From: Citrobacter farmeri
GTDB taxonomy: Bacteria; Pseudomonadota; Gammaproteobacteria; Enterobacterales; Enterobacteriaceae
DNA length: 64,000 bases
Direction of reading: 5' to 3'
Assembly (NCBI RefSeq): GCF_019048065.1
Contig: NZ_CP077291.1
Coordinates: forward strand, 2,852,001-2,916,000
Of this stretch, positions 56,586-64,000 are shown piece by piece. Numbering within the stretch: position 1 is the stretch's first letter; each line of letters begins with the position of its first letter. Both the position numbers and the translations under genes were made by a program. The notes below the pieces were generated by a model, which saw only the letters and a program-made list of their open reading frames with translations, had not been told where the DNA came from and searched no databases.

Positions 56586-57245
56586 ATGGATCGTATTGTT
56601 AGTTCATCACATGACCGTACATCGCTACTCAGCACGCATAAAGTGCTGCGCAATACCTATTTTCTACTGAGCCTGACGCTGGCGTTTTCGGCGATCACCG
56701 CTACCGCCAGCACCGTGCTGATGCTGCCTTCTCCAGGTCTGATTCTGACACTGGTGGGGATGTACGGACTGATGTTCCTGACCTATAAAACCGCAAACAA
56801 GCCAAGCGGCATTATTTCCGCATTCGCCTTCACCGGCTTCCTCGGTTACATCCTCGGGCCGATTCTGAACGCTTACCTGTCCGCAGGAATGGGCGACGTG
56901 ATCGGTATGGCGTTGGGTGGTACTGCGCTTGTGTTCTTCTGCTGCTCCGCCTACGTGCTGACAACTCGTAAAGACATGTCCTTCCTCGGCGGTATGCTGA
57001 TGGCCGGTATCGTAGTGGTACTGATTGGCATGGTGGCTAACATTTTCCTGCAACTGCCGGCACTGCATCTGGCAATCAGCGCGGTGTTTATCCTGATTTC
57101 TTCAGGCGCGATCCTGTTTGAAACCAGCAACATCATCCGTGGCGGCGAGACTAACTACATCCGTGCGACGGTTAGCCTCTACGTTTCACTGTATAACATC
57201 TTTGTCAGCCTGCTCAGCATTCTGGGCTTCGCCAGCCGCGATTAA
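56586..57245 (+). CDS. yccA: BAX-inhibitor-1 family inner-membrane protein YccA
   Basis: A 219-residue integral membrane protein with seven hydrophobic helices, beginning [20 protein letters not shown] as in E. coli YccA, and with the BI-1-type conserved [12 protein letters not shown] and [20 protein letters not shown] segments. In E. coli, YccA is a substrate and modulator of the FtsH protease. AAGAGAGTGA precedes the ATG. It begins the conserved backbone to the right of serT. Confidence 0.95.
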   Translation: MDRIVSSSHDRTSLLSTHKVLRNTYFLLSLTLAFSAITATASTVLMLPSPGLILTLVGMYGLMFLTYKTANKPSGIISAFAFTGFLGYILGPILNAYLSAGMGDVIGMALGGTALVFFCCSAYVLTTRKDMSFLGGMLMAGIVVVLIGMVANIFLQLPALHLAISAVFILISSGAILFETSNIIRGGETNYIRATVSLYVSLYNIFVSLLSILGFASRD

Positions 57246-57267
57246 CGGCAACAAAGCATGACACCCG

Positions 57268-57296
57268 GCCCCGCTTATGCGGGGCTTTGTTTTTTG
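57268..57296 (+). terminator. Rho-independent terminator of yccA
   Basis: Stem GCCCCGC / GCGGGGC with loop TTAT, followed by TTTGTTTTTT, 22 nt after the yccA stop. Confidence 0.93.
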
Positions 57297-57335
57297 GTAA
57301 ACTGCCGCCAGGTTGTCTAACGCAATGAAGAATAT

Positions 57336-57665
57336 ATGTTGATCTTTGAAGGTAAAGAAATCGCAACCGACCCCGACGGCTATCTGAAAGAGAGCGCGCA
57401 GTGGAGCGAACCGATGGCGGTGGTCATTGCTGAAAACGAGGGCATTACCCTTTCCCCGGAACATTGGGAAGTGGTGCGTTTTGTACGTGGCTTCTATCTG
57501 GAATTTAATACTTCGCCTGCCATTCGCATGCTGGTCAAGGCGATGGCGAATAAGTTTGGCGAGGAAAAAGGCAACAGTCGTTATCTGTATCGTCTGTTCC
57601 CGAAAGGTCCGGCGAAACAGGCCACCAAAATTGCTGGCCTGCCGAAGCCGGTGAAGTGTATTTAA
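57336..57665 (+). CDS. tusE: Sulfur-relay protein TusE
   Basis: A 109-residue DsrC/TusE-family protein almost identical to E. coli TusE, with the family C-terminus GLPKPVKCI in which the penultimate Cys accepts sulfur from TusBCD and passes it to MnmA for 2-thiouridine synthesis in tRNA wobble positions. It converges on and overlaps acyP by 4 nt (3' ends). Confidence 0.97.
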   Translation: MLIFEGKEIATDPDGYLKESAQWSEPMAVVIAENEGITLSPEHWEVVRFVRGFYLEFNTSPAIRMLVKAMANKFGEEKGNSRYLYRLFPKGPAKQATKIAGLPKPVKCI

Positions 57666-57943
57666 TAGCGAATACTAAAACCGGTAAATTCCTCACGAGG
57701 GCGGTGCGGCTCGCTCAGGACTCTGTCTACACGTGCAGAACTCGGACCACCGTCTTTGAGCCACCTCAGTAACTTGTCGACCTGCTCCGCTTCGCCACTG
57801 GCAACAACCTCCACGCTGCCATCATCCATGTTCCTCGCATAGCCGGTTAAACTCAGTCGCCGCGCTTCATGCTGCGTGGTATAACGAAATCCCACGCCCT
57901 GAACCCGACCGTAAACCCACGCGATTATGCAGACTCTCGACAT
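57662..57943 (-). CDS. acyP: Acylphosphatase
   Basis: A 93-residue acylphosphatase with the active-site loop [12 protein letters not shown] (phosphate-binding Arg) and the catalytic Asn in [15 protein letters not shown]. It hydrolyses carboxyl-phosphate bonds such as acetyl phosphate. It is convergent with tusE and divergent from rlmI, as in E. coli. Confidence 0.96.
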   Translation of the reverse strand: MSRVCIIAWVYGRVQGVGFRYTTQHEARRLSLTGYARNMDDGSVEVVASGEAEQVDKLLRWLKDGGPSSARVDRVLSEPHRPREEFTGFSIRY

Positions 57944-58037
57944 TGTTATTCTCCTTCACATCCTCGGGCGCGTTGCAAATCCGGGTAAAACTCAGGACAA
58001 TGGCGCCCATTTCTTTGATTCGACAGAACCGTAAATT

Positions 58038-59228
58038 ATGAGTGTACGTTTAGTGTTAGCCAAAGGGCGCGAAAAATCATTACTTCGCCGCCATCCGTGG
58101 GTGTTTTCCGGTGCCGTAGCCCGCATGGAAGGTAAAGCCAACCTCGGCGAAACCATCGATATTGTTGACCATCAGGGCAAATGGTTAGCCCGTGGAGCCT
58201 TTTCCCCGGCCTCGCAAATCCGCGCACGCGTCTGGACCTTCGACAAGTCCGAATCTGTCGATATCGCCTTCTTCACCCGTCGTCTGCAACAGGCACAGCA
58301 ATGGCGTGACTGGCTGGCGAAAAAAGATGGGCTGGACAGTTATCGGTTGATCGCCGGGGAGTCCGATGGCTTGCCGGGTGTAACCATCGATCGCTTTGGC
58401 CATTTCCTGGTGCTGCAACTGCTCAGCGCCGGGGCGGAATATCAGCGTGCCGCATTGATTAGCGCACTGCAAGCGCTCTACCCGGAATGTGCGATTTATG
58501 ACCGTAGCGATGTCGCGGTGCGTAAAAAGGAGGGGATGGAGCTGACCCAGGGACCGGTCACCGGTGAGCTCCCCCCTGCTCTGCTACCTATTGAAGAGCA
58601 TGGTATGAAGCTGCTGGTTGACATCCAGGGCGGTCACAAAACGGGTTATTACCTCGATCAGCGTGACAGTCGTCTGGCAACGCGCCGTTATGTGGACAAC
58701 CAACGGGTGCTCAATTGCTTCTCCTACACCGGCGGTTTCGCCGTTTCTGCGCTGATGGGTGGCTGCCGTCAGGTGATTAGCGTCGATACGTCCCAGGAAG
58801 CGCTGGATATTGCAAAACAGAACGTCGAACTGAACAAACTCGATCTCAGCAAAGCTGAATTTGTCCGTGACGACGTCTTTAAACTGTTACGGACCTATCG
58901 CGATCGCGGTGAGAAATTTGATGTCATCGTGATGGATCCGCCGAAGTTTGTCGAAAACAAAAGCCAGTTGATGGGGGCGTGTCGGGGTTACAAAGATATC
59001 AACATGCTGGCGATCCAGTTGCTGAATCCCGGAGGTGTGCTGCTGACTTTCTCCTGTTCAGGCCTGATGACAACAGATTTATTTCAGAAAATCATCGCCG
59101 ATGCCGCAATTGATGCAGGTCGTGATGTACAATTTATAGAGCAGTTCCGTCAGGCCGCCGATCATCCCGTGATCGCTACCTACCCGGAAGGGCTGTATCT
59201 CAAAGGGTTTGCCTGTCGCGTCATGTAA
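58038..59228 (+). CDS. rlmI: 23S rRNA m5C1962 methyltransferase
   Basis: A 396-residue enzyme: an N-terminal PUA domain (residues 1-75, [26 protein letters not shown]), a central [27 protein letters not shown] segment, the SAM motif [19 protein letters not shown], and motif [16 protein letters not shown] with the catalytic region [10 protein letters not shown]. It methylates C1962 of 23S rRNA. Same position as in E. coli (yccW). Confidence 0.97.
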   Translation: MSVRLVLAKGREKSLLRRHPWVFSGAVARMEGKANLGETIDIVDHQGKWLARGAFSPASQIRARVWTFDKSESVDIAFFTRRLQQAQQWRDWLAKKDGLDSYRLIAGESDGLPGVTIDRFGHFLVLQLLSAGAEYQRAALISALQALYPECAIYDRSDVAVRKKEGMELTQGPVTGELPPALLPIEEHGMKLLVDIQGGHKTGYYLDQRDSRLATRRYVDNQRVLNCFSYTGGFAVSALMGGCRQVISVDTSQEALDIAKQNVELNKLDLSKAEFVRDDVFKLLRTYRDRGEKFDVIVMDPPKFVENKSQLMGACRGYKDINMLAIQLLNPGGVLLTFSCSGLMTTDLFQKIIADAAIDAGRDVQFIEQFRQAADHPVIATYPEGLYLKGFACRVM

Positions 59229-59603
<375 letters not shown>

Positions 59604-59614
59604 TCCTGGTTAAG

Positions 59615-59642
59615 GCCCGATGGCACATTGCTTATCGGGCCC
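59615..59642. terminator. Bidirectional terminator between hspQ and yccU
   Basis: Stem GGCCCGAT / ATCGGGCC with a 12-nt loop between the two converging genes. A short T-rich stretch follows on the plus strand. Confidence 0.7.
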
Positions 59643-59648
59643 GTTTCC

Positions 59649-60062
59649 TTACTTCGTCAATCCCAGTCGTGGGATTTCAATCGCCGGGCAGCGATCCATC
59701 ACCACCATCAGACCCGCTTCACGCGCCAGCACCGCCGCCTGCTCATTGATCACGCCCAACTGCATCCACAGCGTTTTCGCGCCAATCGCAATGGCGTCCT
59801 GAGCGACGCCCCAGGCAGCCTCTGAATTGCGGAACACATCCACCATGTCCACTTTTTCCGGCACGTCCGCCAGCGTCGCATAGCCCTGCTGGCCCAGCAA
59901 CGTCTTCCCGGCGACCTTTGGGGAAACCGGAATCACGTGATAACCCTGATCGAGTAAATACTTCATCACACGGTAGCTTGGACGGTCGGGTTTATCGCTT
60001 GCGCCAACCAATGCGATAGTACGGGTCGAGGTCAAAATGCCAGCAATATCGGTCTCTTTCAT
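59649..60062 (-). CDS. yccU: CoA-binding (Rossmann) domain protein YccU
   Basis: A 137-residue protein of the CoA-binding family with [32 protein letters not shown] and the late [35 protein letters not shown] segment, as in E. coli YccU. Function unknown. I start at the third of three consecutive ATG codons (60062, [10 protein letters not shown]). Confidence 0.93.
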   Translation of the reverse strand: MKETDIAGILTSTRTIALVGASDKPDRPSYRVMKYLLDQGYHVIPVSPKVAGKTLLGQQGYATLADVPEKVDMVDVFRNSEAAWGVAQDAIAIGAKTLWMQLGVINEQAAVLAREAGLMVVMDRCPAIEIPRLGLTK

Positions 60063-60234
60063 CATCATTCTCCAGGCTGTTTTGCAAAGTGTACGACAAT
60101 CCTGACAACCCAACCATGCGTCCCACCCGTAAGTATGAGAGCAAAACGCCAAAATATGTCTATATGTTAGTAAACATGATTGTCGAAAAATTTTGATACA
60201 TTCTTATCGGGCGGTCTTTGGACAGGAGAACCCT

Positions 60235-60897
60235 ATGAAAACCGGTACTGTGACCCTGATGATTGCCCTCTGTTTGCCGGTCACGGTTTTCGCCACCACT
60301 CTCCGTCTTTCAACCGATATTGACCTGCTGGTGCTGGACGGCAAGAAGGTCTCCAGCTCACTTCTGCGCGGTGCCGACAGCATTGAACTCGACAACGGAC
60401 CGCATCAACTTGTTTTTCGGGTTGAGAAGACCATCCGTCTCTCCAGCCATGAAGAACGGCTCTACATTTCCCCGCCGCTGGTGGTAAGTTTTGACACACA
60501 GCGCGTAGGCCAGGTCAATTTTCATCTTCCGCGTCTGGAAAGCGACCGTGAAGCCAACCATTTCGATACCGCTCCGCGTCTGGAGTTGCTGGATGGCGAC
60601 GCGATGCCGATCCCGGTACAACTGGATATCCTCGCCGTTACCTCGAAATCCAAAACCGTTGATTTTGAGGCAGAAACGGAGCGCTACAATAAATCGGCAA
60701 AACGTGCCTCCTTACCCCAATTCGCCACGATGATGGCCGACGACAGCACTTTGCTTTCGGGAGTCTCAGAACTGGATACTATCCCGCCGCAATCTCAAAC
60801 ACTCACTGAGCAGCGCCTGAAGTACTGGTTTCGCCAGGCAGATCCACAAACCCGCAATAGTTTTCTGCAGTGGGCGGAGAAACAACCCTCTTCATGA
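60235..60897 (+). CDS. csgI: Periplasmic curli inhibitor CsgI (YccT, DUF2057)
   Basis: A 220-residue secreted protein with signal peptide [20 protein letters not shown] and a DUF2057 domain ([19 protein letters not shown] ... [16 protein letters not shown]). The E. coli homologue YccT is reported to inhibit curli subunit polymerisation. AGGAGAA precedes the ATG. The length equals that of the E. coli protein. Confidence 0.92.
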   Translation: MKTGTVTLMIALCLPVTVFATTLRLSTDIDLLVLDGKKVSSSLLRGADSIELDNGPHQLVFRVEKTIRLSSHEERLYISPPLVVSFDTQRVGQVNFHLPRLESDREANHFDTAPRLELLDGDAMPIPVQLDILAVTSKSKTVDFEAETERYNKSAKRASLPQFATMMADDSTLLSGVSELDTIPPQSQTLTEQRLKYWFRQADPQTRNSFLQWAEKQPSS

Positions 60898-60990
60898 TGT
60901 CTTCGACGCACAGGGCTTTTTTTTCGTCTTTCTCTTGCAGCATCAGACACATTCAGTACTCTGTAGCAAAACCCACAATGGAACTGAATG

Positions 60991-61449
60991 ATGGAACTGA
61001 CGACTCGCACTTTGCCGGCGCGTAAGCACATTGCGCTGGTTGCACACGATCACTGCAAAAAGATGTTGATGAGCTGGGTAGAACGCCACCAGCCGTTACT
61101 GGAAAAGCATGTGCTCTACGCTACCGGGACGACCGGTAATCTCATTCAACGCGCAACGGGTATGGACGTTAACGCCATGCTGAGCGGTCCGATGGGTGGC
61201 GATCAGCAGGTGGGCGCGTTGATTTCTGAAGGGAAAATTGATGTACTGATTTTCTTCTGGGATCCGCTTAACGCCGTTCCGCACGATCCGGATGTGAAAG
61301 CATTGCTCCGTCTGGCGACCGTCTGGAATATCCCCGTCGCCACCAACGTCGCCACGGCGGATTTCATCATCCAGTCGCCACACTTCAATGATAATGTTGA
61401 CGTGCTCATCCCGGACTACCCACGTTATCTGGCTGAACGTCTCAAGTAA
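60991..61449 (+). CDS. mgsA: Methylglyoxal synthase
   Basis: A 152-residue enzyme converting dihydroxyacetone phosphate to methylglyoxal and phosphate. The fold carries ATGTTGNL (phosphate loop), [16 protein letters not shown] with the catalytic aspartate, and [20 protein letters not shown]. Close to E. coli MgsA over its full length. I start at ATG 60991; an ATG lies one codon earlier. Confidence 0.97.
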   Translation: MELTTRTLPARKHIALVAHDHCKKMLMSWVERHQPLLEKHVLYATGTTGNLIQRATGMDVNAMLSGPMGGDQQVGALISEGKIDVLIFFWDPLNAVPHDPDVKALLRLATVWNIPVATNVATADFIIQSPHFNDNVDVLIPDYPRYLAERLK

Positions 61450-61454
61450 TCCCG

Positions 61455-61478
61455 TACAGGCGACGTACGTCGCCTGTA
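61455..61478. terminator. Perfect 24-bp palindrome between mgsA and helD
   Basis: A 12-bp half-site TACAGGCGACGT is followed directly by its reverse complement, between the converging mgsA and helD genes. It can fold as a hairpin with a small forced loop. TTTT follows on the plus strand about 9 nt later. Confidence 0.75.
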
Positions 61479-61480
61479 GC

Positions 61481-63535
61481 TTACGCTTTTCTCGCTACCG
61501 GAACGTCCAGGTCTTTGAGATCCTCCACAAAGCGTGACGGGTTCGCTTTGTTATACAGCAACCAGACACGATGACGGGCACGGGTCAGAGCAACGTAAAG
61601 CAATCGCCGTTCTTCTGCATCCGGGAAATCTTCCACAACCGGCAGCAACGCTTCTTCCATGATGGATTCACGCGCCGGTGCCGGAAAACCATCGCTTCCT
61701 TCCTGTAACCCGACAATGATGACGTAATCCGCCTGCTGTCCCTTGCTGGCATGGATAGTCATAAAATCAAGCTGCAACTTCGGCCAGCGAGTTGCCGCCT
61801 TTTCGAGACTGGCTGGTTTCAAATGGTGGTAACGGGCCAGCACCAGAATCCGCTCATCGGCTTTCGCGTAACCGGAAAGCTTATCCAACAGCGCATCCAG
61901 TTGCGTTTCTTCCAACAGCGTGACGGCTTTCTTATCTCCCGTCGTCAGACTATTGAGCGGCTTCTTCAGTTGATGCGGGTTCTGTTGAATAAAGCGGTTA
62001 GCAATTTCCCCGATTCGGTTGTTGAAACGATAGGTGGTATCGAGGTCACAACGATCACCGTCACCAAAGGTCTGATGGAACGCGGTCGTCAACGAAAGCT
62101 GTGCGCCGCTAAAACGGTAAATGGCTTGCCAGTCATCCCCAACGGCAAACAGCGTGGTGTGGCTGTTTTGTTTACGCAGCGCGGCCAGCAGCGCCGCGCG
62201 CTGCGGAGAGATATCCTGAAATTCATCCACCAGAATATGCTTCCATGGACTGACAAAACGCCCTTTTTCCAGAATCACGATAGCCTGATGGATCAGACCG
62301 GAAAAATCGACGGCGTTTTCCGCTTTCAGCGCACTTTTCCAGGCCTTCAGCAAAGGTGCCATCAGCTTCACCCGCTTGCTGAACAGATCCCGAATCTCTT
62401 CCGGTGCGCTGGCGATCATCTCCGCCTGGGCACCACCATGCATACGCATCAGGCTCACCCAGCGATCCAGACGTGAGGCAAGACGACGCTGAAGTTTTTC
62501 ATCATCCCAGAAATTCCCTTCAGGCACCGTCCACTGCATCTCCTCTTCCAGCCACTGTCGCCAGCCTTTCGCCTGCGCTTTCTTCTCGCTGCATTGCTGA
62601 CGCCAGGTGCTGATAAACAGTTTATTTCGCGCGGCGGTGTCATTTTCAAGCTTACTGATGGTCGGAACTTTTTTACTGCCCTGCTGAATGATATGCAGCG
62701 CCAGGGCATGAAACGTCCGCGCTGTTATCTCCTCGGTATGCAGTCGCTCGCGGATACGTTCGTCCATCTCCTGTGCCGCTTTACGGCCAAAAGCCAGCAG
62801 CAGGATCTGTTCTGCCGCCGCTTCGCCGCGCGCCAGCAGCCAGCCCGCACGCGCCACCAGCACCGACGTTTTGCCACTACCTGCCCCCGCCAGCACCAGC
62901 AAAGAATGTTCGCCATTGACTACCGCTCTGGCCTGAGCCGGATTAAGCGGTGACGATTCCACCTGCTGGAAGAAATCGGCGTATTCCGTCAACATCGTTT
63001 CGGTATACGCCTGATTGTGCTGCAAACGACACGCTTCGATATCTTTCAGCCACGCCTGGCACTGTCGTAGCGCATCGCGACAGTTATCAAACTCTTCCAG
63101 CCGATTAACCGGCAGCGGCAGCGCGGCAAACGCCCGTAGGATCTGCTGCTGTAATCCTGTCGTCTGCTCGCGCGTCAGCCAGGCATTCTGCCCGGTTCGG
63201 GTAGCGATTAAGTTCAGTTGCTCCTGCAGTACACTGGCCGCAACTTCACTCATTTCCTGACTCCACAGCTGCCAGCGGGTGTTCAGATGATGGTGGAAAC
63301 GCTGGGTTTCAGCCCACTCGGTGCCATGCAGTCGCACCACTTTTTCATCCGGCAGTACGAATTCAAGCTCGCCCCACACCAGTCCACGCTTGCAGTGAAT
63401 CGCCAGTAACTGATTGAAGGGAATGAGATACTCATGGCGATCGCCCGACACTTTAATGCCAGCATTGAGGATCACCGCCCGATCGTAAGGGTGTTGCGCC
63501 AGACGTTTTCCAATAGACGTTGCTTTCAGTTCCAT
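61481..63535 (-). CDS. helD: DNA helicase IV
   Basis: A 684-residue superfamily 1 helicase of the UvrD/Rep fold. It has an N-terminal HelD-specific region, then Walker A AGAGSGKT (216-223), motif II VDEFQDISPQRAALL, motif III FAVGDDWQAIYRFSGA, the motif V segment MTIHASKGQQADYVII, and motif VI LLYVALTRAR. It unwinds DNA 3' to 5' and takes part in recombination in E. coli. Full family length; the start context matches E. coli (MELKATSIGKRLAQHP). Confidence 0.97.
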   Translation of the reverse strand: MELKATSIGKRLAQHPYDRAVILNAGIKVSGDRHEYLIPFNQLLAIHCKRGLVWGELEFVLPDEKVVRLHGTEWAETQRFHHHLNTRWQLWSQEMSEVAASVLQEQLNLIATRTGQNAWLTREQTTGLQQQILRAFAALPLPVNRLEEFDNCRDALRQCQAWLKDIEACRLQHNQAYTETMLTEYADFFQQVESSPLNPAQARAVVNGEHSLLVLAGAGSGKTSVLVARAGWLLARGEAAAEQILLLAFGRKAAQEMDERIRERLHTEEITARTFHALALHIIQQGSKKVPTISKLENDTAARNKLFISTWRQQCSEKKAQAKGWRQWLEEEMQWTVPEGNFWDDEKLQRRLASRLDRWVSLMRMHGGAQAEMIASAPEEIRDLFSKRVKLMAPLLKAWKSALKAENAVDFSGLIHQAIVILEKGRFVSPWKHILVDEFQDISPQRAALLAALRKQNSHTTLFAVGDDWQAIYRFSGAQLSLTTAFHQTFGDGDRCDLDTTYRFNNRIGEIANRFIQQNPHQLKKPLNSLTTGDKKAVTLLEETQLDALLDKLSGYAKADERILVLARYHHLKPASLEKAATRWPKLQLDFMTIHASKGQQADYVIIVGLQEGSDGFPAPARESIMEEALLPVVEDFPDAEERRLLYVALTRARHRVWLLYNKANPSRFVEDLKDLDVPVARKA

Positions 63536-63658
63536 GACTCAGCCGATCCAGACAAAGCGTATTTCTTCTCAGTGTAACCGCCAGAGAATACGTGCTCCAG
63601 CCCAAAAAAACGTTACAATTGCCAGAAATCATAGAAAACCAGAATCAACCGAGGGTCT

Positions 63659-64000
63659 ATGCGTACCGTTCTGAATATTTTAAATTTTGTGCTTGGGGGA
63701 TTTGCCACCACGCTGTCGTGGTTCCTGGCGACGCTGGTCAGTATTGTGCTGATCTTCACCCTGCCGCTCACCCGTTCATGCTGGGAAATCACCAAACTGT
63801 CGCTGCTGCCTTACGGAAATGAGGCGGTCCATGTCGATGAACTGGATCCGGCGGGAAAAAGCGTGCTGATGAATACAGGCGGGACGCTGTTGAATATTTT
63901 CTGGCTGATCTTCTTCGGCTGGTGGCTGTGCCTGATGCACATTGCCACAGGTATCGCGCTGTGCATCACGATCATTGGTATTCCGGTTGGCATTGCGAAC
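63659..64000 (+). CDS. yccF: Inner-membrane protein YccF (3' end outside window)
   Basis: The first 114 codons of a membrane protein, MRTVLNILNFVLGGFATTLSW and on, with hydrophobic helices and the YccF-domain segments NTGGTLLNIFWLIFFGWWLCLMHIATGIALCITIIGIPVGIAN. The E. coli protein has about 148 residues, so roughly 34 remain beyond the window. GAGGG precedes the ATG. Divergent from helD. Confidence 0.93.
   Translation, partial: MRTVLNILNFVLGGFATTLSWFLATLVSIVLIFTLPLTRSCWEITKLSLLPYGNEAVHVDELDPAGKSVLMNTGGTLLNIFWLIFFGWWLCLMHIATGIALCITIIGIPVGIAN

Overview
The window is chromosomal DNA of a member of the Enterobacteriaceae, most likely a Citrobacter or close relative. This rests on the right-hand 8 kb, which has the gene order and near-identical proteins of the Escherichia coli 22-minute region (serT, yccA, tusE, acyP, rlmI, hspQ, yccU, csgI/yccT, mgsA, helD, yccF), and on close homologues elsewhere of E. 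coli yjh genes. Species was not determined.

Left part (1-15.7 kb): mostly accessory metabolism. It holds the 3' end of a class II sugar-bisphosphate aldolase, a LuxR-type regulator, a topAI-yjhQ-yjhP operon, a stripped-down trp operon, several single genes (VOC protein, ProX-type editing deacylase, PhzF-like protein), a yjhI-yjhH-yjhG-yjhF D-xylonate catabolic operon, and a WYL regulator next to a short-chain dehydrogenase. The trp operon has promoter, TrpR operator, Trp-Trp leader peptide and attenuator followed only by trpB and trpA.

Middle (15.8-48.2 kb): a complete type VI secretion system on the minus strand. Reading with transcription the order is tssB, tssC, tssK, tssL, an OmpA-domain gene, hcp, clpV, vgrG, a DUF4123 adaptor gene, an effector/immunity zone, a PAAR gene, an unknown membrane protein gene, tssM, tssA, tssF, tssG, tssJ, tssE, a terminator, and a tagA/vasL-type gene. 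All 13 core Tss components are present. The effector zone carries one full VasX-like membrane toxin with a DUF6708 protein, a lipoprotein gene broken by a one-base frameshift, an IS1-family transposase remnant, and a second VasX-like toxin that has lost its N-terminal domain but keeps a membrane immunity candidate. A 219-bp near-identical repeat links the two toxins.

Right of the T6SS (48.6-56.2 kb): two autotransporters, one on each strand, flank a divergent HxlR-regulator/dehydrogenase pair with a clear palindromic site between them. A phage tail-tip gene fragment and short degenerate repeats then abut the 3' end of tRNA-Ser(UGA). Foreign DNA therefore appears to end at serT, after which the conserved backbone resumes to the window's end.
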